This document shows, one piece after another, positions 12,884-25,580 of a stretch of DNA of 64,000 nucleotides. Each line of letters opens with the position of its first letter. The stretch's first letter is position 1. The stretch spans positions 62,001-126,000 of the forward strand of contig CAKKTE020000070.1 of NCBI GenBank assembly GCA_920105625.2. The letters are read 5' to 3'. The DNA comes from Clusia tigrina. Taxonomy: Eukaryota > Arthropoda > Insecta > Diptera > Clusiidae. Both the position numbers and the translations under genes were made by a program. A model generated the notes under the pieces. The model saw only the letters and a list, made by a program, of their open reading frames with translations, had not been told where the DNA came from and did no database searches.

Positions 12884-15800
12884 GTCCTACACCTATCAAA
12901 GTTTGCAACATACAAATGCTTGTAACTTTTTACTGGAGCGTCATAAAACCTTGAAATTTTGTAACAATAAAGTACTCTAGCCACTTGTCAATTTAAGCTA
13001 TCGCGCAAATCTATGCTACCCTTGAGTCCCAAATCAAACACTGATAAAACTTCAAATGGCTCTAACTTCTATACGGTACGTCCTACACCTATCAAAGTTT
13101 GCAACATACAAATTCTTGTAACTTTTTACTGGAGCGTCATAAAACCTTGGAATTTTGTAACAATAAAGTACTCGAGCCACTTGTCAATTCAAGCTATCGC
13201 TCAAAGCTATGCTACCCTTGAGTCCCAAATGAAACACTGATAAAACTTCAAATGGCCCTAACTTCTATACGGTACGTCCTACACCTATCAAAGTTTGCAA
13301 CATACAAATGCTTGTAAATTTTTACTGGAGCGTCATAAAACCTTGAAATTTTGTAACAATAAAGTAGTCGAGCCTCTTGTCAATTTAAGCTATCGCTCAA
13401 AGCTATGCTACCCTTGAGTCCCAAATCAAACACTGATAAAACTTCAAATGGCCCTAACTTCTATATGGTACGTCCCACACCTATCAAAGTTTGCAACATA
13501 CAAACGCTTCAAACTTTTTACTGGAGCGTCATAAAATCTTCAAATTTCGTAACAATAAAGTACTCGAGCCTCTTGTCAATTTAAGCTATCTGTCAAAGCT
13601 ATGCTACCCTTGAGTCCCAAATCAAAAACTGATAAAACTTCAAATGGCCCTAACTTCTATACGAGACGTCCTACACCTATCAAAGTTTGCAACATACAAA
13701 TGCTTGTAACTTTTTACTGGAGCGTCATAAAATCTTGAAATTTTGTACCAATAAAGTACTCGAGCCTCTTGCCAATTTAAGCTATCGCTCAAAGCTATGC
13801 TACCCTTGAGTCCCAAATCAAACACTGATAAAATTTCAAATGGCCCTAACTTCTATACGGTACGTCCTACACCTATCAATGTTTGCAACATACAAATGCT
13901 TCTAACTTTTTACTGGAGCGTCATAAAACCTTGAAATTTTGTAACAATAAAGTACTCGAGCCTCTTGTCAATTTAAGCTATCGCTCAAAGATATGCTACC
14001 CTTGAGTCCCAAATCAAACACTGATAAAACTTCAAATAGCCCTAACTTTTATACGGTATGTCCTACACCTATCAAAGTTTGCAACATACAAATGCTTGTA
14101 ACTTTTTACGGGAGCGTCATAAAACCTTGAAATTTTCTAACAATAAGGTACTCGAGCTTCTTGTCAATTTAAGCTATCGCTCAAAGCTATTCTACCCTTG
14201 AGTTCCAAATGAAACACTGATAAAACTTCAAATGGCCCTAACTTCTATATGGTACGTCCTACACCTATCAAAGTTTGCAACATACAAATGCTTGTAAATT
14301 TTTACTGGAGCGTCATAAAATCTTGAAATTTCGTAACAATAAAGTACTCGAGCCTCTTGTCAATTTAAGCTATCGCTCAAAGCTATGCTACCCTTGAGTC
14401 CCAAATGAAACACTGATAAAACTTCAAATGGCCCTAACTTCTATACGGTACGTCCTACACCTATCAAAGTTTGCAACATACATATGCTTGTAAATTTTTA
14501 CTGGAGCGTCATAAAACCTTGAAATTTTGTACCAATAAAGTACTCGAGCCTCTGGCCAATTTAAGCTATCGCTCAAAGCTATGCTACCCTGGAGTCCCAA
14601 ATAAAACACTGATAAAATTTCAAATGGCCCTAACTTCTATACGGTACGTCCTAAACCTATCAATGTTTGCAACATACAAATGCTTGTAACTTTTTACTGG
14701 AGCGTCATAAAACGTTGAAATTTTGTAACAATAAAGTACTCGAGCCACTTGTCAATTTAAGCTATCGCTCAAATCTATGCTGCCCTTGAGTCCCAAATCA
14801 AACACTGATAAAACTTCAAATGGCTCTAACTTCTATACGGTACGTCCTACACCTATCAATGTTTGCAACATACAAATGCTTGTAACTTTTTACTGGAGCG
14901 TCATAAAACCTTGAAGTTTTGTAACAATAAAGTACTCGAGCCTCTTGTCAATTTCAGCTATCGCTCAAAGCTATGCTACCCTTGAGTCCCAAACGAAACA
15001 CTGATAAAATTTCAAATGGCCCTAACGTCTACACGGTACGTCCTACACCTATCAAAGTTTGCAACATACAAATGCTTGTAACTTTTTACTGGAGCGTCAT
15101 AAAACCTTGAAATTTTGTAACAATAAAGTACTCGAGCCACTTGTCAATTCAAGCTATCGCTCAAAGCTATGCTACCCTTGAGTCCCAAATGAAACACTGA
15201 TAAAACTTCAAATGGCCCTAACTTCTATACGGTACGTCCTACACCTATTAAAGTTTGCAACATACAAATGCTTGTAAATTTTTACTGGAGCGTCATAAAA
15301 CCTTGAAATTTTGTAACAATACAGTAGTCGAGCCTCTTGTCAATTTAAGCTATCGCTCAAAGCTATGCTACCCTTGAGTCCCAAATCAAACACTGATAAA
15401 ACTTCAAATGGCCCTAACTTCTATACGGTACGTCCTACACCTATCAAAGTTTGCAACATACAAACGCTTGAAACTTTTTACTGGTGCGTCATAAAATCTT
15501 CAAATTTCGTAACAATAAAGTACTCGAGCCTCTTGTCAATTTAAGCTATCTGTCAAAGCTATGCTACCCTTGAGTCCCAAATCAAACACTGATAAAACTT
15601 AAAAATGGCCCTAACTTCTATACGAGACGTCCTACACCTATCAAAGTTTGCAACATACAAATGCTTGTAACTTTTTACTGGAGCGTCATAAAATCTTGAA
15701 ATTTTGTACCAATAAAGTACTCGAGCCTCTTGTCAATTTAAGCTATCGCTCAAAGCTATGCTACCCTTGAGTCCCAAATCAAACACTGATAAAATTTCAA

Positions 15801-18800
15801 ATGGCCCTAACTTCTGTACGGTACGTCCTACACCTATCAATGTTTGCAACATACAAATGCTTCTAACTTTTTACTGGAGCGTCATAAAACGTTGAAATTT
15901 TGTAACAATAAAGTACTCGGGCCACTTGTCAATTTAAGCTATCGCTCAAATCTATGCTACCCTTGAGTCCCAAATCAAACACTGATAAAACTTCAAATGG
16001 ATCTAACTTCTATACGGTACGTCCTACACCTATCAAAGTTTGCAATATACAAATGCTTGTAACTTTTTACTGGAGCGTCATAAAACCTTGAAATTTTGTA
16101 ACAATAAAGTACTCGAGCCTCTTGTCAATTTAAGCTATCGCTCAAAGATATGCTACCCTTGAGTCCCAAATCAAACACTGATAAAACTTCAAATAGCCCT
16201 AACTTTTATACGGTATGTCCTACACCTATCAAAGTTTGCAACATACAAATGCTTGTAACTTTTTACGGGAGCGTCATAAAACCTTGAAATTTTCTAACAA
16301 TAAGGTACTCGAGCTTCTTGTCAATTTAAGCTATCGCTCAAAGCTATTCTACCCTTGAGTTCCAAATGAAACACTGATAAAACTTCAAATGGCCCTAACT
16401 TCTATATGGTACGTCCTACACCTATCAAAGTTTGCAACATACAAATGCTTGTAAATTTTTACTCGAGCGTCATAAAATCTTGAAATTTCGTAACAATAAA
16501 GTACTCGAGCCTCTTGTCAATTTAAGCTATCGCTCAAAGCTATGCTACCCTTGAGTCCCAAATGAAACACTGATAAAACTTCAAGTGGCCCTAACTTCAA
16601 TACGGTACGTCCTACACCTATCAAAGTTTGCAACATACAAATGCTTGTAAATTTTTACTGGAGCGTCATAAAACCTTGAAATTTTGTAACAATAAAGTAT
16701 TCGAGCCTCTTGTCAATTTAAGCTATCGCTCAAAGCTATGCTACCCTTGAGTCCCAAATCAAACACTGATAAAACTTCAAATGGCCCAAACTTCTATACG
16801 GTACGTCCTACACCTATCAAAGTTTGCAACATACAAACGCTTGAAACTTTTTACTGGAGCGTCATAAAATCTTGAAATTTCGTAACAATAAAGTACTCGA
16901 GCCTCTTGTCAATTTAAGCTATCTCTCAAAGCTATGCTACCCTTGAGTCCCAAATCAAACACTGATAAAACTTCTAATGGCCCTAACTTCTATACGGTAC
17001 GTCCTACACTTATCAAAGTTTCCAACATACAAATGCTTGTAACTTTTTACTGGAGCGTCATAAAATCTTGAAATTTTGTACCAATAAAGTACTCGAGCCT
17101 CTTGCCAATTTAAGCTATCGCTCAAAGCTATGCTACCCTTGAGTCCCAAATCAAACACTGATAAAATTTCAAATGGCTCTAACTTCTATACGGTACGTCC
17201 TACACCTATCAATGTTTGCAACATACAAATGCTTCTAACTTTTTACTGGAGCGTCATAAAACGTTGAAATTTTGTAACAATAAAGTACTCGCGCCACTTG
17301 TCAATTTAAGCTATCGCTCAAATCTATGCTACTCTTGAGTCCCAAATCAAACACTGATAAAACTTCAAATGGCTCTAACTTCTATACAGTACGTCCTACA
17401 CCTATCAAACTTTGCAATATACAAATGCTTGTAACTTTTTACTGGAGCGTCATAAAACCTTGAAATTTTGTAACAATAAAGTACTCGAGCCTCTTGTCAA
17501 TTTAAGCTATCGCTCAAAGATATGCTACCCTTGAGTCCCAAATCAAACACTGATAAAACTTCAAATAGCCCTAACTTTTATACGGTATGTCCTACACCTA
17601 TCAAAGTTTGCAACATACAAATGCTTGTAACTTTTTACGGGAGCGTCATAAAACCTTGAAATTTCGTAACAATAAAGTACTCGAGCCTCTTGTCAATTTA
17701 AGCTATCGCTCAAAGCTATGCTACCCTTGAGTCCCAAATGAAACACTGATAAAACTTCAAATGGCCCTAACTTCTATACGGTACGTCCTACACCTATCAA
17801 AGTTTGCAACATACAAATGCTTGTAAATTTTTACTGGAGCGTCATAAAACCTTGAAATTTTGTAACAATAAAGTATTCGAGCCTCTTGTCAATTTAAGCT
17901 ATCGCTCAAAGCTATGCTACCCTTGAGTCCCAAATCAAACACTGATAAAACTTCAAATGGCCCAAACTTCTATACGGTACGTCCTACACCTATCAAAGTT
18001 TGCAACATACAAACGCTTGAAACTTTTTACTGGAGCGTCATAAAATCTTGAAATTTCGTAACAATAAAGTACTCGAGCCTCTTGTCAATTTAAGCTATCT
18101 CTCAAAGCTATGCTACCCTTGAGTCCCAAATCAAACACTGATAAAACTTCTAATGGCCCTAACTTCTATACGGTACGTCCTACACTTATCAAAGTTTCCA
18201 ACATACAAATGCTTGTAACTTTTTACTGGAGCGTCATAAAATCTTGAAATTTTGTACCAATAAAGTACTCGAGCCTCTTGCCAATTTAAGCTATCGCTCA
18301 AAGCTATGCTACCCTTGAGTCCCAAATCAAACACTGATAAAATTTCAAATGGCTCTAACTTCTATACGGTACGTCCTACACCTATCAATGTTTGTAACAT
18401 ACAAATGCTTCTAACTTTTTACTGGAGCGTCATAAAACGTTGAAATTTTGTAACAATAAAGTACTCGAGCCACTTCTCAATTTAAGCTATCGCTCAAATC
18501 TATGCTACCCTTGAGTCCCAAATCAAACACTGATAAAACTTCAAATGGCTCTAGCTTCTATACGGTACGTCCTACACCTATCAAAGTTTGCAATATACAA
18601 ATGCTTGTAACTTTTTACTGGAGCGTCATAAAATCTTGAAATTTTGTAACAATAATGTACTCGAGCCTCTAGTCAATTTAAGCTATCGCTCAAAGATATG
18701 CTACCCTTGAGTCCCAAATCAAACACTGATAAAACTTCAAATAGCCCTAACTTTTATACGGTATGTCCTACACCTATCAAAGTTTGCAACATACAAATGC

Positions 18801-21622
18801 TTGTAACTTTTTACGGGAGCGTCATAAAACCTTGAAATTTTCTAACATTAAGGTACTCGAGCTTCTTGTCAATTTAAGCTATCGCTCAAAGCTATTCTAC
18901 CCTTGAGTTCCAAATGAAACACTGATAAAACTTCAAATGGCCCTAACTTCTATATGGTACGTCCTACACCTATCAAAGTTTGCAACATACAAATGCTTGT
19001 AAATTTTTACTGGAGCGTCATAAAACCTTGAAATTTTGTAACAATAAAGTATTCGAGCCTCTTGTCAATTTAAGCTATCGCTCAAAGCTATGCTACCCTT
19101 GAGTCCCAAATCAAACACTGATAAAACTTCAAATGGCCCAAACTTCTATACGGTACGTCCTACACCTATCAAAGTTTGCAACATACAAACGCTTGAAACT
19201 TTTACTGGAGCGTCATAAAATCTTGAAATTTCGTAACAATAAAGTACTCGAGCCTCTTGTCAATTTAAGCTATCTCTCAAAGCTATGCTACCCTTGAGTC
19301 CCAAATCAAACACTGATAAAACTTCTAATGGCCCTAACTTCTATACGGTACGTCCTACACTTATCAAAGTTTCCAACATACAAATGCTTGTAACTTTTTA
19401 CTGGAGCGTCATAAAATCTTGAAATTTTGTACCAATAAAGTACTCGAGCCTCTTGCCAATTTAAGCTATCGCTCAAAGCTATGCTACCCTTGAGTCCCAA
19501 ATCAAACACTGATAAAATTTCAAATGGCTCTAACTTCTATACGGTACGTCCTACACCTATCAATGTTTGTAACATACAAATGCTTCTAACTTTTTACGGG
19601 AGCGTCATAAAACCTTGAAATTTTCTAACATTAAGGTACTCGAGCTTCTTGTCAATTTAAGCTATCGCTCAAAGCTATTCTACCCTTGAGTTCCAAATGA
19701 AACACTGATAAAACTTCAAATGGCCCTAACTTCTATATGGTACGTCCTACACCTATCAAAGTTTGCAACATACAAATGCTTGTAAATTTTTACTGGAGCG
19801 TCATAAAACCTTGAAATTTTGTAACAATAAAGTACTCGAGCCTCTTGTCAATTTAAGCTATCGCTCAAAGCTATGCTACCCTTGAGTCCCAAATCAAACA
19901 CTGATAAAACTTCAAATAGCCCTAACTTCTATACGGTACGTCCTACACCTATCAAAGTTTGCAACATGCTAATGCTTGTAACTTTTTAATGGAGCGTCAT
20001 AAAACCTTGAAATTTTGTAACAATAAAGTACTCGAGCCTCTTGTCAATTTAAGTTATCGCTCAAAGCTATGCTACCTTTGAGTCCCAAATCAAACACTGA
20101 TAAAACTTCAAATGGCCCTAACTTCTATACGGTACGTCCTACACCTATCAAAGTTTGCAACATACAAACGCTTGTAACTTTTTACTGGAGCGTCATAAAA
20201 TCTTGAAATTTCGGAACAATAAAGTACTCGAGCCTCTTGTCAATTTAAGCTATCTCTCAAAGCTATGCTACCCTTGAGTCCCAAATCAAACACTGATAAA
20301 ACTTCAAATGGCCCTAACTTCTATACGGTACATCCTACACCTATCAAAGTTTGCAACATACAAACGCTTGAAACTTTTTACTGGAGCGTCATAAAATCTT
20401 GAAATTTCGTAACAATAAAGCACTCGAGCCTCTTGTCAATTTAAGCTATCTCTCAAAGCTATGCTACCCTTGAGTCCCAAATCAGACACTGGTAAAACTT
20501 CAAATGGCCCTAACTTCTATACGAGACGTCCTACACCTATCAAAGTTTGCAACATACAAATGCTTGTAACTTTTTACTGGAGCGTCATAAAATCTTGAAA
20601 TTTTGTACCAATAAAGTACTCGAGCCTCTTGCCAATTTAAGCTATCGCTCAAAGCTATGCTACCCTTGAGTCCCAAATCAAACACTGATAAAACTTCAAA
20701 TAGCCCTAACTTTTATACGGTATGTCCTACACCTATCAAAGTTTGCAACATACAAATGCTTGTAACTTTTTACGGGAGCGTCATAAAACCTTGAAATTTT
20801 CTAACAATAAGGTACTCGAGCTTCTTGTGAATTTAAGCTATCGCTCAAAGCTATTCTACCCTTGAGTTCCAAATGAAACACTTCAAATGGCCCTAACTTC
20901 TATATGGTACGTCCTACACCTATCAAAGTTTGCAACATACAAATGCTTGTAAGTTTTTACTAGAGCGTCATAAAACCTTGAAATTTTGTAACAATAAAGT
21001 ACTCGAGCCTCTTGTCAATTTAAGCTATCGCTCAAAGCTATGCTACCCTTGAGTCCCAAATCAAACACTGATAAAACTTCAAATGGCCCTAACTTCTATA
21101 CGGTACATCCTACACCTATCAAAGTTTGCAACATACAAACGCTTGAAACTTTTTACTGGAGCGTCATAAAATCTTGAAATTTCGTAACAATAAAGCACTC
21201 GAGCCTCTTGTCAATTTAAGCTATCTCTCAAAGCTATGCTACCCTTGAGTCCCAAATCAAACACTGGTAAAACTTCAAATGGCCCTAACTTCTATACGGT
21301 ACATCCTACACCTATCAAAGTTTGCAACATACAAACGCTTGAAACTTTTTACTGGAGCGTCATAAAATCTTGAAATTTCGTAACAATAAAGCACTCGAGC
21401 CTCTTGCCAATTTAAGCTATCGCTCAAAGCTATGCTACCCTTGAGTCCCAAATCAAACACTGATAAAATTTCAAATGGCTCTAACTTCTATACGGTACGT
21501 CCTACACCTATCAATGTTTGTAACATACAAATGCTTCTAACTTTTTTGAGGAGCGACATAAAACGTTGAAATTTTGTAACAATAAAGTACTCGAGCCTCT
21601 AGTCAATTTAAGCTATATCAAA
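12884..21622. repeat. HOR domain 2: 6-monomer repeat (1176 bp), clearest at 16.9-19.5 kb
   Basis: The diagnostic CTTCTAATGG monomer occurs at 16971, 18147 and 19322, spacings of 1176 and 1175 bp. The single missing base is a T lost from a T-run near 19200 (GAAACTTTTACTGG). The AACTTTTATACGGTATG monomer is at 14044, 16201, 17573, 18749 and 20708 (2157, 1372, 1176 and 1959 bp). The extra base in the first interval comes from TTAAAAATGG near 15600. A typical copy contains a TTTACGGGAGCG / AATAAGGTACTCGAGCTTC monomer that is rare in the first 12 kb. The domain ends in an irregular junction near 21.6 kb. Confidence 0.78.
20870..20890. repeat. 9-bp deletion inside a monomer
   Basis: GAAACACTTCAAATGG replaces the usual GAAACACTGATAAAACTTCAAATGG arrangement. 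CTGATAAAA or an equivalent 9-bp window is missing, with AC shared at the breakpoint. I saw it only once, so it is a private change and not an HOR marker. Confidence 0.75.
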
Positions 21623-21640
21623 GTACTCGAGCCTCTGGCC
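21541..21640. repeat. 36-bp unit remnant and diverged flank at the domain 2/3 junction
   Basis: Successive GTACTCGAG words lie only 36 bp apart (21587 and 21623). The sequence runs to AAGCTAT, then ATCAAAGTACTCGAG, so it jumps back to unit position about 130, leaving a 36-bp remnant of one monomer. The monomer just upstream is unusually diverged: the normal TTACTGGAGCGTCAT reads TTTGAGGAGCGACAT. Downstream the variants TCTCCGGAACG and TTGAAATTTGTGAC start, which are absent from the preceding domain. Confidence 0.8.
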
Positions 21641-24600
21641 AATTTAAGCTATCGCTCAAAGCTATGCTACCCTTGAGTCCCAAATCAAACACTGATAAAA
21701 TTTCAAATGGCCCTAACTTCTCTCCGGAACGTCCTACACCTATCAATGTTTGCAACATACAAATGCTTGTAACTTTTTACTGGAGAGTCATAAAACGTTG
21801 AAATTTGTGACAATAAAGTACTCGAGCCACTTGTCAATTTAAGCTATCGCTCAAATCTATGCTACCCTTGAGTCCCAAATCAAACACTGATAAAACTTCA
21901 AATGGCTCTAACTTCTATACGGTACGTCTTACACCTATCAATGTTTGCAACACACAAATGCTTGTAACTTTTTACTGGAGCATCATAAAACCTTGAAATT
22001 TTGTAACAATAAAGTACTCTAGCCACTTGTCAATTTAAGCTATCGCTCAAATCTATGCTACCCTTGAGTCCCAAATTAAACACTTATAAAACTTCAAATG
22101 GACCTAACTTCTATACGGTACGTCCTACACCTATCAAAGTTTGCAACATACAAATTCTTGTAACTTTTTACTGGAGCGTCATAAAACCTTGAAATTTTGT
22201 AACAATAAAGTACTCGAGCCACTTGTCAATTCAAGCTATCGCTCAAAGCTATGCTACCCTTGAGTCCCAAATGAAACACTGATAAAACTTCAAATGGCCC
22301 TAACTTCTATACGGTACGTCCTACACCTATCAAAGTTTGCAACATACAAATGCTTGTAAATTTTTACTGGAGCGTCATAAAACGTTGAAATTTTCTAACA
22401 ATAAAGTACTCGAGCCTCTTGTCAATTTAAGCTATCGCTCAAAGCTATGCTACCCTTGAGTCCCAAATCAAACACTGATAAAACTTCAAATGGCCCTAAC
22501 TTCTATACGAGACGTCCTACACCTATCAAAGTTTGCAACATACAAATGCTTGTAACTTTTTACTAGAGCGTCATAAAATCTTGAAATTTTGTACCAATAA
22601 AGTACTCGGGCCACTTGTCAATTTAAGCTATCGCTCAAATCTATGATGCCCTTGAGTCCCAAATCAAACACTGATAAAACTTCAAATGGCTCTAACTTCT
22701 ATACGGTACGTCCTACACCTATCAATGTTTGCAACATACAAATGCTTGTAACTTTTTACTGGAGCGTCATAAAACCTTGAAGTTTTGTAACAATAAAGTA
22801 CTCGAGCCTCTTGTCAATTTAAGCTATCGCTCAAAGCTATGCTACCCTTGAGTCCCAATAGAAACACTGATAAAATTTCAAATGGCCCTAACTTCTACAC
22901 GGTACGTCCTACACCTATCAAAGTTTGCAACATACAAATACTTGTAACTTTTTACTGGAGCGTCATAAAACCTTGAAATTTTGTAACAATAAAGTACTCT
23001 AGCCACTTGTCAATTTAAGCTATCGCTCAAATCTATGCTACCCTTGAGTCCCAAATCAAACACTGATAAAACTTCAAATGGCTCTAACTTCTATACGGTA
23101 CGTCCTACACCTATCAAAGTTTGCAACATACAAATTCTTGTAACTTTTTACTGGAGCGTCATAAAACCTTGAAATTTTGTAACAATAAAGTACTCGAGCC
23201 ACTTGTCAATTCAAGCTATCGCTCAAAGCTATGCTACCCTTGAGTCCCAAATGAAACACTGATAAAACTTCAAATGGCCCTAACTTCTATACGGTACGTC
23301 CTACACCTATCAAAGTTTGCAACATACAAATGCTTGTAAATTTTTACTGGAGCGTCATAAAACCTTGAAATTTTCTAATAATAAAGTACTCGAGCCTCTT
23401 GTCAATTTAAGCTATCGCTCAAAGCTATGCTACCCTTGAGTCCCAAATCAAACACTGATAAAACTTCAAATGGCCCTAACTTCTATACGGTACGTCCTAC
23501 ACCTATCAAAGTTTGCAACATACAAACGCTTGAAACTTTTTACTGGAGCGTCATAAAATCTTCAAATTTCGTAACAATAAAGTACTCGAGCCTCTTGTCA
23601 ATTTAAGCTATCTGTACAGTACGTCCTACACCTATCAAAGTTTGCAACATACAAATGCTTGTAAATTTTTACTGGAGCGTCATAAAACCTTGAAATTTTC
23701 TAGTAATAAATTACTCGAGCCTCTTGTCAATTTAAGCTATCGCTCAAAGCTATGCTACCCTTGAGTCCCAAATCAAACACTGATAAAATTTCAAATGGCC
23801 CTAACTTCTCTCCGGAACGTCCTACACCTATCAATGTTTGCAACATACAAATGCTTGTAACTTTTTACTGGAGAGTCATAAAACGTTGAAATTTGTGACC
23901 ATAAAGTACTCGAGCCACTTGTCAATTTAAGCTATCGCTCAAATCTATGCTACCCTTGAGTCCCAAATCAAACACTGATAAAACTTCAAATGGCTCTAAC
24001 TTCTATACGGTACGTCTTACACCTATCAATGTTTGCAACATACAAATGCTTGTAACTTTTTACTGGAGCATCATAAAACCTTGAAATTTTGTAACAATAA
24101 AGTACTCTAGCCACTTGTCAATTTAAGCTATCGCTCAAATCTATGCTACCCTTGAGTCCCAAATTAAACACTTATAAAACTTCAAATGGACCTAACTTCT
24201 ATACGGTACTTCCTACACCTATCAAAGTTTGCAACATACAAATTCTTGTAACTTTTTACTGGAGCGTCATAAAACCTTGAAATTTTGTAACAATAAAGTA
24301 CTCGAGCCACTTGTCAATTCAAGCTATCGCTCAGAGCTATGCTACCCTTGAGTCCCAAATGAAACACTGATAAAACTTCAAATGGCCCTAACTTCTATAC
24401 GGTACGTCCTACACCTATCAAAGTTTCCAACATACAAATGCTTGTAAATTTTTACTGGAGCGTCATAAAACGTTGAAATTTTCTAACAATAAAGTACTCG
24501 AGCCTCTTGTCAATTTAAGCTATCGCTCAAAGCTATGCTACCCTTGAGTCCCAAATCAAACACTGATAAAACTTCAAATGGCCCTAACTTCTATACGAGA

Positions 24601-25580
24601 CGTCCTACACCTATCAAAGTTTGCAACATACAAATGCTTGTAACTTTTTACTAGAGCGTCATAAAATCTTGAAATTTTGTACCAATAAAGTACTCGGGCC
24701 ACTTGTCAATTTAAGCTATCGCTCAAATCTCTGATGCCCTTGAGTCCCAAATCAAACACTGATAAAACTTCAAATGGCTCTAACTTCTATACGGTACGTC
24801 CTACACCTATCAATGTTTGCAACATACAAATGCTTGTAACTTTTTACTGGAGCGTCATAAAACCTTGAAGTTTTGTAACAATAAAGTACTCGAGCCTCTT
24901 GTCAATTTAAGCTATCGCTCAAAGCTATGCTACCCTTGAGTCCCAAATGAAACACTGATAAAATTTCAAATGGCCCTAACTTCTACACGGTACGTCCTAC
25001 ACCTATCAAAGTTTGCAACATACAAATACTTGTAACTTTTTACTGGAGCGTCATAAAACCTTGAAATTTTGTAACAATAAAGTACTCTAGCCACTTGTCA
25101 ATTTAAGCTATCGCTCAAATCTATGCTACCCTTGAGTCCCAAATCAAACACTGATAAAACTTCAAATGGCTCTAACTTCTATACGATACGTCCTACACCT
25201 ATCAAAGTTTGCAACATACAAATTCTTGTAACTTTTTACTGGAGCGTCATAAAACCTTGAAATTTTGTAACAATAAAGTACTCGAGCCACTTGTCAATTC
25301 AAGCTATCGCTCAAAGCTATGCTACCCTTGAGTCCCAAATGAAACACTGATAAAACTTCAAATGGCCCTAACTTCTATACGGTACGTCCTACACCTATCA
25401 AAGTTTGCAACATACAAATGCTTGTAAATTTTTACTGGAGCGTCATAAAACCTTGAAATTTTCTAATAATAAAGTACTCGAGCCTCTTGTCAATTTAAGC
25501 TATCGCTCAAAGCTATGCTACCCTTGAGTCCCAAATCAAACACTGATAAAACTTCAAATGGCCCTAACTTCTATACGAGA
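21640..25580. repeat. 2088-bp spaced duplication followed by a 980-bp (5-unit) repeat
   Basis: TCTCCGGAAC occurs at 21721 and 23809, 2088 bp apart. The ACTCGGGCC monomer occurs near 22601, 24689 and 25669, spacings of 2088 and 980 bp. About 1.85 kb is shared between the two copies, roughly 21.64-23.49 and 23.73-25.58 kb. 2088 equals 11 units minus 67 minus 1: each period contains one monomer with a 67-bp deletion and one lost T (TTGAAATTTGTGAC). The 980-bp spacing then continues a five-unit pattern. Copies differ by scattered single bases. Confidence 0.78.
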
